A DNA stretch of 64,000 nucleotides from a bacterium (GCA_030824495.1 JAVBXP010000021.1:1-64000), one strand, 5' to 3'; shown: positions 8,537-17,590, counted from the stretch's first letter. A program made the numbers and translations. The notes: generated from the letters alone by a model not told the origin.

Positions 8537-10041
8537 GAAACGTGGGCCGGCTCTGGATGTTCGATCACCGGCAGCCGGACGGTCACGGTGGTTCCCTCGC
8601 CCAGGCGGCTTTCGATTTCCATCTCGCCGCCATGCAGCTCGGCGAACGATCGTACGAGAGACAACCCTAGCCCTGTGCCGGTCGCGCGCTGCGCCGGGCC
8701 GCCAGCCTGTTCGTAGGGGCGTCCCAGCCGCTGCATGTCCTCGGCGCTGATACCAACGCCGGTGTCGGCCACGACCAATTCCAGCACCGGGCCGTCTGCA
8801 TGGATGGTGACGGTGACGGCGCCGCCACGCGGCGTGAACTTCAAGGCGTTGGAGACCAGGTTCAGGGCGATCTGCTTCATCGCGCGCCGGTCGGCCGTGA
8901 CGTCGAGCGGCTCGCGCGGCAGCAAGCCACGAAGCTGCACCCCCGCCCGGTCGGCCTGGCCGCGCATCAGTCGCAGAACCCCGGCGACGGCGTCGCGGGC
9001 GTCGAAGATGTCGCGCGACAGCTCGAACCGCTCGGCCTCGATCTTCGACATGTCCAGGACGTCGTTGATCAGGTCCAGCAGATGGCCGCCGGAATCGTGG
9101 ATCAGTTCGGCATACTCGGCGTAACGGTCCGACAACGAGCCGAACAGGCCCTGCCGCATGATGTCGCTGAAGCCCATGATGGCGTTCAGCGGCGTTCGCA
9201 ATTCGTGGCTCATATTGGCCAGGAACCGCGACTTGCCGGCGTTCTGCGCTTCGGCGTCGGCGCGTGCGCGTTCAAGCTCGGCCTCGCGATCCCGGGCGGC
9301 CTGACCGTCGCGAAGCGTTCCCATGATGCGGCCGCCGGCGACACGTCGAAGACTGAGCATCAGCCAGCCGTCCAGCTCACGCGTCGGCGCGAACCCGACC
9401 TCGGCGGCTCCATCGGCGACGGCGGCGGCGATAGCGGCCTGCACCTGCGCCTGATCGCCCGACGCCACGAAGTCGGTCAACAGCCGTCCCTGCGCCAGTC
9501 CGGCCACGCCGGCCGGTTCAGGCCCCCAGGCGCCGACGAGCTTACCGGCAGCGGTCATCGCGACGAGCAGATGCGGTTGATCGTTCAGGGCCTGACGTAG
9601 CCGCGCCTCGGCCTGACGATGAAGATTGGCGTCAGCGCCTGCTCCGCGCTGGAGGATCACCAGCCCAGAGGCCAGCCCCACCACGGTCGTGGTCAGGGCG
9701 ACCAAGCCCAGCACATTGGCGAGGGCCGGGCTTAAAATCGGAACGTCCAAGGTCAGGCCGGCCAGCGCCGCGACGCCGACCGACGCCAGCGAGACCGCCG
9801 CACCGAGCGCCAATCGCGCGCCATGGCCAATCACCGCCGCCGCCGCCAAGGGCAGCAGGCACAATACCGCGAGCGGACCGGCCACGCCGCCGGTGAAAAT
9901 CGCCGCAAAGGCGCCGGCCACGCCAAGACCGATGATGACCAGGATCGAGCCTGCGGCCGACGACCTGGTCTTTGACGTCGTCCGAGCGATGGGGCTCTCG
10001 ATCACGAAAAGTCTCGACGCCTCCTTCGCTGAGCGCTGCAC
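8533..10041 (-). CDS. Membrane sensor histidine kinase, PleC/DivJ type
   Basis: A 502-residue hybrid-free kinase. Residues about 30-130 contain roughly four membrane helices, 145-245 a PAS-like region, and the rest a HisKA plus HATPase core. The phosphoacceptor is His279 in SHELRTPLNAIMGFSDIM; N-box, DTGVGIS (G1) and GTGLGLS (G2) are intact. The HisKA sequence, with SDRYAEYAELIHDSGGHLLDLINDVLDMSKIEAERFEL, closely recalls the Caulobacter cell-fate kinases PleC and DivJ, but the sensor part is short, so I do not assign a name. The GTG start at 10041 is uncertain; a GTG at 10005 follows AAGGAGG. No receiver domain or cognate regulator is adjacent. Confidence 0.88.
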   Translation of the reverse strand: MQRSAKEASRLFVIESPIARTTSKTRSSAAGSILVIIGLGVAGAFAAIFTGGVAGPLAVLCLLPLAAAAVIGHGARLALGAAVSLASVGVAALAGLTLDVPILSPALANVLGLVALTTTVVGLASGLVILQRGAGADANLHRQAEARLRQALNDQPHLLVAMTAAGKLVGAWGPEPAGVAGLAQGRLLTDFVASGDQAQVQAAIAAAVADGAAEVGFAPTRELDGWLMLSLRRVAGGRIMGTLRDGQAARDREAELERARADAEAQNAGKSRFLANMSHELRTPLNAIMGFSDIMRQGLFGSLSDRYAEYAELIHDSGGHLLDLINDVLDMSKIEAERFELSRDIFDARDAVAGVLRLMRGQADRAGVQLRGLLPREPLDVTADRRAMKQIALNLVSNALKFTPRGGAVTVTIHADGPVLELVVADTGVGISAEDMQRLGRPYEQAGGPAQRATGTGLGLSLVRSFAELHGGEMEIESRLGEGTTVTVRLPVIEHPEPAHVS

Positions 10042-10209
10042 ATTGATGCGATCTTAGCGGCCCTAGTGAGTCCCCGCGAGGCCGCTCGCCTTGGACGCGA
10101 CCGCATTCGAGGCCTCGAACCACATGATCTTGTTGATTGAAAGGAAATCGTAAGCGCGGCGGGACTAAGGCTAGCTAAGTCAAAGACCGCGAGGCTTTCA
10201 GTTCAGTCC

Positions 10210-11010
10210 ATGGCCCAGGCGGCTCCCATACGACCGGTTCACGCGTCAGAATCGGAGCAGTCCCCGCAGGCTGACGTCGCCCCGCGATCAAGCGCCCGCG
10301 CGCGTCGCGAAGCGGCCTTGGACGAAACCAAGCGATCCTTCCTTCGAATGGCCAGCCACGAGCTGCGCACGCCGCTCAACTCGATCCTGGGCTTCTCCGA
10401 GATCATCGCCTCGGAGCTGTACGGCCCCTTGGGCGCGCCGCAGTACAAGGAATACGCCGAGATCATCCGCATGAGCGGGGCTCGGCTATTGAAGCTGGTG
10501 AACCAGGTCCTGGAGATCGCTCGGCTGGAAGGCCGCGCCATGGACATCGACCTGCAGCAAGAGTCGATCGACCACGCGCTAGACGACGTTCTTGACGGCC
10601 TTCGCGAGGAAATCGCCCAGGCCGGCGTGAAAATCGACATTCAAAACCAGGGCGCCCTGCCCGCTGTCATCGCCGACGCCAGGGGCCTGAGAAACATCCT
10701 CACCAACCTGATCCAGAACGCGGTGATCTTCGCGCCACCGGGCTCGGACGTCACCATCCGCGCGCAGGCCGCCGGCCGCCACGTCGAAATTTCCATTATC
10801 GACCACGGTCCCGGCGTCGATCCGGCAGACATCCCAAGACTGCTGATGCCATTCGAGCAGGGCGAAAACGCCCTGACCCGCAGAAGCGAAGGCGCGGGCC
10901 TAGGCCTGCCGATCGTCGAACTGCTGTGCCTGGCGATGGACGGGCGGTTGAAGCTCTCGTCGGTCGCCGGCCAGGGCTTGACCGCGCAGGTTCGCCTACC
11001 CGCGGCCTAG
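10210..11010 (+). CDS. Soluble sensor-less histidine kinase
   Basis: A 266-residue kinase with no membrane helix and no recognisable sensor: about 35 residues of charged linker, then HisKA with His50 in ASHELRTPLNSILGFSEII, an N-box (NILTNLIQNAVIF), DHGPGVD and GAGLGLPIVELL. It is divergent from the membrane kinase at 10041, with 168 bases between starts. Its HisKA dimer region is of the same PleC/DivJ class, so the two could share a response regulator or form mixed dimers; this is inference. The substrate is unknown. Confidence 0.88.
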   Translation: MAQAAPIRPVHASESEQSPQADVAPRSSARARREAALDETKRSFLRMASHELRTPLNSILGFSEIIASELYGPLGAPQYKEYAEIIRMSGARLLKLVNQVLEIARLEGRAMDIDLQQESIDHALDDVLDGLREEIAQAGVKIDIQNQGALPAVIADARGLRNILTNLIQNAVIFAPPGSDVTIRAQAAGRHVEISIIDHGPGVDPADIPRLLMPFEQGENALTRRSEGAGLGLPIVELLCLAMDGRLKLSSVAGQGLTAQVRLPAA

Positions 11011-11055
11011 GGCCCTGTTGCGTTTACCCCTGCTGGCGCCTAAGTCGCCAATGAC

Positions 11056-11481
11056 ATGACGACGATCGCGCAAGACCTCGAAGACCTCTCCCAAGAATTC
11101 GACCTGCTGGGCGATTGGGAGGAACGCTACCGCTACGTGATCGATCTGGGCCGTGAACTCGCCCCCCTGACCGACGCCGAACGGAACGACGCCAACAAGG
11201 TTCGCGGCTGCGCCAGCCAGGTCTGGCTGGTGACCGAACCGCAGGCTGATGGAACTGTCGTGTTTCGCGGCGATTCAGATGCGCACATCGTGCGCGGCCT
11301 GATCGCGGTGCTGCTGCGCTTGTTCTCCGGCAAGCAGGCCAAGGACATCCTGGCCAGCGACGCCAAGGCCGCGTTCGACAAGCTGGGTCTGAGCGGTCAC
11401 CTCTCGGCGCAAAGATCCAATGGCCTGGCGTCTATGGTAGGTCGCGTTCGGCGTGACGCCGAGGCCCTGACCGCGGCCTAG
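11056..11481 (+). CDS. SufE family cysteine desulfurase accessory protein
   Basis: A 141-residue protein of SufE/CsdE type, which takes sulfur from a SufS/CsdA cysteine desulfurase for Fe-S cluster assembly. The active-site Cys52 lies in NKVRGCASQVWL, the family signature. The rest follows the expected pattern (DWEERYRYVIDLGRELAPL at the start, IVRGLIAVLLRLFSGK in the middle, LSAQRSNGLASMVGRVR at the end). No other suf genes are nearby. It starts 45 bases after the soluble kinase and may be co-transcribed with it. Confidence 0.93.
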   Translation: MTTIAQDLEDLSQEFDLLGDWEERYRYVIDLGRELAPLTDAERNDANKVRGCASQVWLVTEPQADGTVVFRGDSDAHIVRGLIAVLLRLFSGKQAKDILASDAKAAFDKLGLSGHLSAQRSNGLASMVGRVRRDAEALTAA

Positions 11482-11484
11482 GTC

Positions 11485-11976
11485 TCAGGCGGCGCGAATG
11501 CCGCTGACGACAGTGTCGCCTTGGACGCCGACCACGGCGTCATAGCCGAGGATCATATCCACATCACGACCGTTCGAGGCCAGCGGCAACCGCAGCCACA
11601 GGATGGAGAGATGGGCCGCGCCGCGCCAAGCAAGGCTGTGGACCCCGACCGCCGGGCGCCGTTCATGCACCAGCTTGGTCAGTTCCTGGCGCCAGTAGTC
11701 GGTCGCCGATGAGTTGTATACCTCGCCTAGCGAACGCCCGGTGATCTCCCGGCCGTAGACGCCATAGAGGCCGGTTCCGGCAAGCCGCAGGCGAAACTCC
11801 ATGGTTTCGCGACACACGTCGATCAGGCTGACCGTCGGCAGCAAGCGCTTGAAGTCTTCTGGGCGAATGTCGTTACGCCCTGGGAGTTGGCCGCCATGCC
11901 GAAGGCGGGCCCAATAGGCGTACAATTCCTCATGTGCGCGGGCGGCCGCCGCCGAAGCTCCGATCTGTGCGGCCAT
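11485..11976 (-). CDS. PAS_5 domain protein
   Basis: A 163-residue protein consisting of a single PAS_5-type domain. Visible motifs are LYAYWARLRHGGQLPGRNDIRPEDFKRLLP near the start, FRLRLAGTGLYGVYGREITGRSL in the middle and LPLASNGRDVDMILGYDAVV at the end, the usual layout of this alphaproteobacterial family. The ATG at 11976 follows AAGGA and replaces a longer frame from 12018. No output domain is present. It converges with sufE, with only three bases between stops. Confidence 0.82.
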   Translation of the reverse strand: MAAQIGASAAAARAHEELYAYWARLRHGGQLPGRNDIRPEDFKRLLPTVSLIDVCRETMEFRLRLAGTGLYGVYGREITGRSLGEVYNSSATDYWRQELTKLVHERRPAVGVHSLAWRGAAHLSILWLRLPLASNGRDVDMILGYDAVVGVQGDTVVSGIRAA

Positions 11977-12133
11977 ATTCAGATTCCTTAACAACCCCTT
12001 GGAATCGCGACGAATCACTTATCGCCCAGAGGGTGATTCGCCCGCAAGTGGAAATCTGCGACGCCCCCAGGAAATCAGGCCAAAAGGTGGCGTTCATCGC
12101 CAGGTGGGCGCTTCCGCCGCACCCTGCGGACAC

Positions 12134-12159
12134 AAAAACGCCCGCCGGTTAGGCGGGCG
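12134..12159 (-). terminator. Rho-independent terminator of mucR
   Basis: On the minus strand an 8-bp perfect stem (CGCCCGCC with GGCGGGCG, loop 12147-12151) is followed directly by TTTTTG. It lies 27 bases past the mucR stop. Confidence 0.85.
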
Positions 12160-12186
12160 CTTCTAAGTCGGCAGTGCGCCGTACTT

Positions 12187-12609
12187 TTACTTGGTGCGCT
12201 TGCGCGGGGCCTGACGGCCACCTTGGCCAAGGCCCATTTGCTTGGCCAGATCCGAACGAGCCTTAGCATAGTTGGGTGCAACCATAGGGTAGTCCTTCGG
12301 GAGACCCCACTTCGCACGGTATTCTTCAGGGCTCATATTGTACTTCGTACGAAGGTGACGCTTGAGCGACTTGAATTTCCGGCCGTCTTCCAGGCAAACC
12401 AGATGATCAGGCGTGATCGAACGGCGAACCGGAACCGCAGGTTCCTTGGGCGCGGCTTCCTGGACATCGGAACCAGAGGAAATACCCGCCAACGCACGGT
12501 GGACGCTCTGGATCAGATTGGGGAGATCGGCCGCAGCGACCGAATTGTTTCCGACATACGCGGAAACAATATCCGCCGTCATCTCAATGACTTCCGATTT
12601 CTCGTCCAT
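12187..12609 (-). CDS. mucR: MucR/Ros family transcriptional regulator
   Basis: A 140-residue DNA-binding regulator of the Ros/MucR zinc-finger family. The N-terminal half (EMTADIVSAYVGNNSVAAADLPNLIQSVHRAL) is the oligomerisation part. The zinc-finger region follows as ITPDHLVCLEDGRKFKSLKRHLRTKYNMSPEEYRAKWGLP, with Cys72 and His85. In Caulobacter, MucR proteins act with SciP and CtrA in cell-cycle control. The basic tail RQAPRKRTK fits DNA binding. The 220-base leader is less GC-rich than its surroundings, as expected for a gene that binds its own AT-rich promoter. Confidence 0.93.
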   Translation of the reverse strand: MDEKSEVIEMTADIVSAYVGNNSVAAADLPNLIQSVHRALAGISSGSDVQEAAPKEPAVPVRRSITPDHLVCLEDGRKFKSLKRHLRTKYNMSPEEYRAKWGLPKDYPMVAPNYAKARSDLAKQMGLGQGGRQAPRKRTK

Positions 12610-12829
12610 ATTTCTCGGTTCCGTGAGTGCGGTTGCACCAAGTTGGGGGATGACTGATTCACGACATCAGTGATCGCGTTGATATCTGGAAGCCAACTCA
12701 AGCACAAGCATGGAACAGACTCTTGTTCTTCAACGAACGTGTTCACGACTAAGAATAGCTGCTGCACCGCACCAATTTCTTGTGCAAGGCGCCACTATTG
12801 CATGCGGTGAAATGCCACAACCGCAGTGA

Positions 12830-14053
12830 TTAGCGGTCAAAATCCTTCGAAAGCGTCAGCATGGCCGCCCATTCTGGGTCTGAGTATTCGCCTGGAGTGA
12901 ATTCGCCGTCGTTTCGAACTGCGCGAACCAGCGCCGGCGTGAGCACCGAAGTCATCGACCAGTTCCAATATCGAAGCACTGTTTGGGCGCGATCCACCGC
13001 GATCATGTCGTAGACGATCATAACCCGCTCCAGCGCAGGCGATGTGCGGCCCTCGCCATCGACTTCGGAGCGCTTCAATCCGCGCCACAGAGCGCGGATG
13101 GCCTGCTTCGGCAGGCCCGTAGCCTTGCAAAGCACGGCGATCGGCTCACCGCCTGGATCGGTGAAGATGCGGGCGCCGATCATCGGTTTGATCCCGGAAA
13201 GATAGGAAATCTCCTCCGCGATCTCCGGCGTCAGGCCGTGCTGCGCCCCGGTCACGGCGTCCTCGAGGCTCTTGGCCGCCTCATCCTCGGAGGCAAGACG
13301 GCTGCGCTGGCGACGCTCGATGAACTGCAGCGCCTTTCGCGACACCGGATCTTGCCAGTTCTCTTCGGCCGCCATGGCGAAGATGTCGCTGGCGGCGTCC
13401 TGCAGGATCTCTCGCGAGACCGCGAAACGGCGAAGGATCACATTGCGTGTCTCGGCGTCCGCCCACCAGAAGAGCATATAGGCGTGGGCCGGGCGCAATT
13501 CGGGACGCTTCAGCAGGGCCGAGGTCAGGCGGGTGTCGCCGCGCGTCAGAGCGACCACAGCCTCGATCCCGCCTGTCGAGAACCGCGCGTCATTGTTCTT
13601 GAGCAAGCACTCAAGAACCAGGATCTCCCCGAACTCGATCAATACATCGCACACGACCTCGCTGACGCCGCTACGCAGGGCGATCAGACGCCGGTGCTCC
13701 AGCCCCGTCATACGGGCGCAGTCGAGCAGATCAGCGTCCGAGAGAACCGCGGCGTTGATCAGCAGCTCTTCGGCGACATCGACCTCATCGCGCAGCAGGA
13801 AGCCCACGAGGCTGGCGGGAATTTCGATCATCCCGGACAGCCGGGCCGCGACCTTCTTTCGCTCGGCCGGCTCAGCCTCGCGCAGCATGTCGACCAGCAG
13901 GTCGGCGGTCATCGCCCGCTCGAACACGTTCACACGGGAGGTCGGCAGACAGACGACGTCGGCCAACCGCCGCAGCAAGATCCCGCGCGCGCGGGAAGCC
14001 AAGGCGGCCTCCCGCGAGGGTTCAAGATCGGTCGGCGACTGCGGCAGGTTCAT
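12830..14053 (-). CDS. DUF2336 domain-containing protein (second copy)
   Basis: A 407-residue soluble helical-repeat protein of the DUF2336 family, more diverged than the copy at 167-1258. Family-like parts include DVVCLPTSRVNVFERAMTADLLVDMLREAEPAERKKVAARLS near residues 33-74, RRLIALRSGVSEVVCDVLIEFGE, and a C-terminal half with AEEISYLSGIKPMIGARIF and VLCKATGLPKQAIRALWRGLKR. No enzyme motif is seen. The role is unknown. It is the next gene upstream of mucR on the same strand but separated by 220 bases. Confidence 0.82.
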   Translation of the reverse strand: MNLPQSPTDLEPSREAALASRARGILLRRLADVVCLPTSRVNVFERAMTADLLVDMLREAEPAERKKVAARLSGMIEIPASLVGFLLRDEVDVAEELLINAAVLSDADLLDCARMTGLEHRRLIALRSGVSEVVCDVLIEFGEILVLECLLKNNDARFSTGGIEAVVALTRGDTRLTSALLKRPELRPAHAYMLFWWADAETRNVILRRFAVSREILQDAASDIFAMAAEENWQDPVSRKALQFIERRQRSRLASEDEAAKSLEDAVTGAQHGLTPEIAEEISYLSGIKPMIGARIFTDPGGEPIAVLCKATGLPKQAIRALWRGLKRSEVDGEGRTSPALERVMIVYDMIAVDRAQTVLRYWNWSMTSVLTPALVRAVRNDGEFTPGEYSDPEWAAMLTLSKDFDR

Positions 14054-14109
14054 GAGCGGTCCGGAGCAAGGCCAGACCCCATCGAATCACAACGCGCTTA
14101 ATCACCCGT

Positions 14110-14994
14110 TCACTTGAATTCCGGCGCCTGCCAATGAGGCCAAATATCAGGCAAGTCGGTCGAAACCTGGTTGGGGAACACCGGCGAACGCTTCTCCAGG
14201 AACGACATCACGCCCTCACGAGCATCGCCCATCGCGCCCCGGATTTGGATGCCACGACTGTCGGCGCGGTGCGCGTCCATCGGGTGCGGCGCGCCGGCCA
14301 TACGCCAGATCAGTTGGCGGGTGATCGCGATCGAAACCGGCGCGGTGTTTTCGACGATCTCCCGGGCCAAGGCCTTGGCCGCCGGCAGCAGTTCGTCGGG
14401 CGCATGCAGCGAACGCACAAGGCCGCGATCCAGCGCCTCCTGCGCCGAGAACACCCGGCCGGTATAGCACCACTCAAGCGCGGTCTGAACGCCGACCAAC
14501 CGAGGCAGGAACCAAGAAGAGGCCGCTTCTGGATTGAGGCCGCGCCGCGCGAAGACCAGCCCGAACCGCGCCTCGGTGGACGCCAAGCGGATATCCATAG
14601 GCAACTGCATAGTCACGCCGACGCCGACCGCCGGCCCATTCACCGCCGCGATCACCGGCTTGAGGCTGTCGTAGATCCGCAACGACACCAGCCCGCCGCC
14701 GTCACGCTGAACGCCGTCGCGTTGGCGGGCGGCTTGGTCCTCACCCCCGCGCTTATCATAGTCGAAGGTCTCGCCGCCGGCCGAAAGGTCGGCCCCGGCG
14801 CAGAAGCCGCGCCCGGCCCCGGTGACGATCACCGCCTTCACCGCATCGTCGGCGTCGGTGACGTCGAACACCGCGATCAGGTCTTTCATCATCTGGGTGT
14901 TGAAGGCGTTGAGCTTGTCGGGGCGATTGAGGGTGATCGTCGCCACCCCGTCCTCAAGCTCGTAGGCCAGGGTTTCGAAGCTGTGGTTCGCCAT
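14110..14994 (-). CDS. Enoyl-CoA hydratase/isomerase family protein
   Basis: A 294-residue crotonase-fold enzyme acting on acyl-CoA thioesters. The two oxyanion-hole segments are visible: GAGRGFCAGADLS near residue 60 and NGPAVGVGVTMQLPMDIRLAS near 120, followed by FVFARRG-like FGLVFARRGLNPEAASSWFLPRLVG. A glutamate-rich hydratase pair is not clear, so hydratase, isomerase and thioester hydrolase remain possible. It is divergent from an acyl-CoA synthetase, and the region between them contains a perfect palindrome, so the two are probably co-regulated in fatty- or aromatic-acid use. Confidence 0.88.
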   Translation of the reverse strand: MANHSFETLAYELEDGVATITLNRPDKLNAFNTQMMKDLIAVFDVTDADDAVKAVIVTGAGRGFCAGADLSAGGETFDYDKRGGEDQAARQRDGVQRDGGGLVSLRIYDSLKPVIAAVNGPAVGVGVTMQLPMDIRLASTEARFGLVFARRGLNPEAASSWFLPRLVGVQTALEWCYTGRVFSAQEALDRGLVRSLHAPDELLPAAKALAREIVENTAPVSIAITRQLIWRMAGAPHPMDAHRADSRGIQIRGAMGDAREGVMSFLEKRSPVFPNQVSTDLPDIWPHWQAPEFK

Positions 14995-15028
14995 CTCATC
15001 CTCCCGTGGTTTTGTTCATTCCGCCCCG

Positions 15029-15049
15029 CTTGACGGACGGTCCGTCAAG
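15029..15049. promoter_or_regulatory. Perfect 21-bp palindrome, probable TetR-type operator
   Basis: Two 10-bp arms (CTTGACGGAC and its exact reverse complement) surround a single G. The site lies between divergent enoyl-CoA hydratase and acyl-CoA synthetase genes, 35 and 86 bases from their starts. A TTGACG that could serve as a -35 box is embedded in the left arm. The shape fits a TetR-family dimer site; the regulator is not in the immediate vicinity. Confidence 0.75.
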
Positions 15050-15134
15050 CACCGCATATGTGAGTGAACAACGATAATTCAGGGAGGATGGTCGAGGCGC
15101 GAAAACAGCGCCCGGCCGCCGCAAGGAAGAGTTC

Positions 15135-16673
15135 ATGCATCCGGCTACCCACGCGCAGACCCACCCCGACCGCGCCGCCTACATCATGGCCGGCTCCGGC
15201 GAACAGGTGACCTATAAGCAGCTCGACGACCGCTCGAACCAGGGCGCGCAGCTGTTCCGGTCGCTGGGGCTGAAGGCCGGCGACGTGATCGCGATCCTGA
15301 TGGACAACCATCCCCGGTTCTTCGAGATCGCCTGGGCCGCCCAGCGCGCCGGTCTCTACTACGCCTGCATTTCATCGAAGCTGACCGCCGGCGAGATCGA
15401 GTACATCCTGACCGACTGCGAGGCGAAGGTGCTGATCACCTCGGCCGGCGTCGGCACGGTGATCGATGAAATCCCGGCCCTGGCGCCAAACCTGAAGCTG
15501 TTCATGGTTGGCGAGGCCCGCGCGCCCTACGAAAGCTTCGAAGCGGCTCGCGACAAGCAGCCGGCCACGCCGATCGCCGATGAAACCGCCGGCGCGGACA
15601 TGCTCTACTCGTCCGGGACCACAGGCCGTCCGAAAGGCATCAAGCCGCCGCTGAGCGGCGGGCCGATCGACGCGCCCTATGCGCTGGCGATGATGGCCCA
15701 GGGGCTGTTCGGGTTCCAGAACGACAGCATCTACATTTCCCCGGCCCCGCTCTACCACGCCGCCCCGCTGCGCTGGTGCATGAGCGTCCACCGCCTTGGC
15801 GGCACGGTCGTGGTGATGGAGAAGTTCGACCCGGAAGAGGCGCTGGCGCTGATCCAGAAATACAAGGTCGATGTCGGCCAGTTCGTGCCGACCCACTTCG
15901 TTCGGATGCTGAAGCTGCCGCCGGAGGTCCGGGCCAAGTATGACGTCTCGTCGATGCGCTCGGCCGTCCACGCCGCCGCCCCTTGCCCGGTGCCGGTCAA
16001 GGAACAGATGATGGCTTGGTGGGGGCCGGTGATCCACGAGTACTACGCCGGCAGCGAGGGCAACGGCTTTTGCTACATCGGCCCGCACGATTGGCTGACC
16101 CACAAGGGTTCAGTGGGCAAGGCGACCACCGCCGAGCTGCACGTCGTCGGCGAGGACGGCGAAGAGGTCCCACCACGCACCGAGGGCACGATCTACTTCG
16201 GCGGCGGCACGCCGCTGAGCTATCACAATGCTCCGGAGAAGATCGCCGAGAACACCAACAAGCATGGCTGGACGACGCTGGGCGATGTGGGCTGGGTCGA
16301 CGAGGAGGGCTTCCTCTACCTAACCGACCGCAAGAGCTTCATGATCATCTCCGGCGGCGTGAACATCTATCCGCAGGAGCTTGAGAATCTGCTGATCACC
16401 CACCCGAAGGTCGCCGACGCCGCGGTGGTCGGCGGGCCGCACGAGGAAATGGGCGAGCAGGTGATCGCGGTGATCCAGCCGATGGAGTGGGCCAACGCCG
16501 GCGAAGACCTGAAGGCCGAACTGGCCGCCTTCTGCCGCGCCAATCTCAGCCACGTGAAGTCGCCACGGGTCATCGACTTCATGCAGGAGTTGCCCCGCCA
16601 CCCGACCGGTAAACTCTACAAGCGCCTGATCCGGGACGCCTATTGGGGCAAGGAAGGCTCCAAGATCGTCTAA
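15135..16673 (+). CDS. AMP-dependent acyl-CoA synthetase
   Basis: A 512-residue adenylate-forming enzyme that activates a carboxylic acid with ATP and joins it to CoA. Motifs in order: the P-loop YSSGTTGRPKG near 158-168, HEYYAGSEGNG (A5-like), GDVGWVDEEGFLYLTDRKSFMIISGGVNIYP (hinge and CoA region) and a C-terminal HPTGKLYKRLIRD with the catalytic lysine. The ATG follows AAGGAAGAG. Length and hinge fit the medium/long-chain class. It is divergent from the enoyl-CoA hydratase. The substrate cannot be read from the sequence. Confidence 0.93.
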   Translation: MHPATHAQTHPDRAAYIMAGSGEQVTYKQLDDRSNQGAQLFRSLGLKAGDVIAILMDNHPRFFEIAWAAQRAGLYYACISSKLTAGEIEYILTDCEAKVLITSAGVGTVIDEIPALAPNLKLFMVGEARAPYESFEAARDKQPATPIADETAGADMLYSSGTTGRPKGIKPPLSGGPIDAPYALAMMAQGLFGFQNDSIYISPAPLYHAAPLRWCMSVHRLGGTVVVMEKFDPEEALALIQKYKVDVGQFVPTHFVRMLKLPPEVRAKYDVSSMRSAVHAAAPCPVPVKEQMMAWWGPVIHEYYAGSEGNGFCYIGPHDWLTHKGSVGKATTAELHVVGEDGEEVPPRTEGTIYFGGGTPLSYHNAPEKIAENTNKHGWTTLGDVGWVDEEGFLYLTDRKSFMIISGGVNIYPQELENLLITHPKVADAAVVGGPHEEMGEQVIAVIQPMEWANAGEDLKAELAAFCRANLSHVKSPRVIDFMQELPRHPTGKLYKRLIRDAYWGKEGSKIV

Positions 16674-16779
16674 CCGCCAAGCCCAGGCGTCCACGTAACA
16701 TTGGTGTGGCGCATCGCGAGACAAGCTCCTAAGCTCAACCCTGATGCGCGCCCAGCCCAACCTAGTTCTGAACGTAACC

Positions 16780-16796
16780 GTCCCCTCCTCGGGGAC
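16780..16796. other. Short hairpin between acyl-CoA synthetase and methyltransferase
   Basis: A 6-bp perfect stem (GTCCCC/GGGGAC) with a 5-base loop, without a T-tract. It is the only structure I see in the 226-base gap. It may weakly end the synthetase transcript or be part of the methyltransferase leader. Confidence 0.3.
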
Positions 16797-16900
16797 CTGA
16801 CGGACGAACTCGGCCTGACGCGGCCGCTCTCTCGCCGGTTCCTTTCCCTCGCGGATGGACCGGCTAGAGCTCTCCATCCGCCTATTCGATGGAGATAGAC

Positions 16901-17590
16901 GTGACCCAACCCGACTGGTGGTACGACGACCTTAAGCAGGTCGGCCTCGATTTCGAGGACGAGGCCGAGGTCGCCACCTATGACGCCCGACAAGGCGGCT
17001 CAAGCGACGCCGACCGCGCTCTGCTGACCCGCCTGGGCGTGACGCCGACGACCGCCATGGCCGATATCGGGTGCGGAACCGGCCTCTTGGCCTGCACGGC
17101 CGCAACGATGGCCGGATCGGTCCGCGCGATCGACGTGTCGGCGGCCATGCTGCGCGCAGCGCAGGCCAGGGCCAAGTCGCAGGGCTTGGCCAACATCACC
17201 TTCGAGCGCGAGGGCTTCCTAACCTTTGCCGGGTCAGGCGATCTGGATCTGATCGTCACCAAGGCGGCGTTGCACCACTTGCCCGACCTATGGAAGGCCG
17301 TGGCCCTCACGCGGATGCGCGACGCGCTGAAGCCGGGCGGCCGCATCTACATCCGCGACGTGGTCTTCAACTGCACGCCGGACGCCGTGCCGCTTACGGC
17401 GGCGCGCTGGATCGAAGACCTGATCCAGCAGAGCGGCTACAGCCGGGCCGACGGCGCTTGCCACGTGCGCGAAGAGCACTCGACCTTTGGCTGGATCCTC
17501 GAGCGGATGATCAGCGAGGCGGGCTTTACGCTGCTGGAGCGCACCCACGATGGCGTCTACGCCACCTACCTCGCCGAGGCGCCCGGCTAG
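16901..17590 (+). CDS. Class I SAM-dependent methyltransferase
   Basis: A 229-residue methyltransferase. Motif I is ADIGCGTGLLA near residue 54, followed by an acidic turn (VRAIDVSAAMLRAAQARA) and motif IV/V (LDLIVTKAALHHLPDLWKAVALTRMRDALKPGGRIYIRDVVF), as in small-molecule methyltransferases of the UbiE/COQ5 type. The GTG at 16901 has GGAGA six bases upstream; an in-frame ATG at 16889 has no ribosome site. The substrate is unknown. Its stop shares CTAG with that of the convergent proS. Confidence 0.88.
   Translation: MTQPDWWYDDLKQVGLDFEDEAEVATYDARQGGSSDADRALLTRLGVTPTTAMADIGCGTGLLACTAATMAGSVRAIDVSAAMLRAAQARAKSQGLANITFEREGFLTFAGSGDLDLIVTKAALHHLPDLWKAVALTRMRDALKPGGRIYIRDVVFNCTPDAVPLTAARWIEDLIQQSGYSRADGACHVREEHSTFGWILERMISEAGFTLLERTHDGVYATYLAEAPG

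Noticed and set aside
7654-8670. A 338-codon frame overlapping the secreted protein at 7619
   Set aside because: It is a shifted frame of a gene with a good start and signal peptide; its composition is Arg/Gly/Pro-rich without domains.
16701-16898. A 65-codon frame in the gap before the methyltransferase
   Set aside because: It has no ribosome site, no hydrophobic or motif pattern, and is Arg/Pro-rich like non-coding high-GC sequence.
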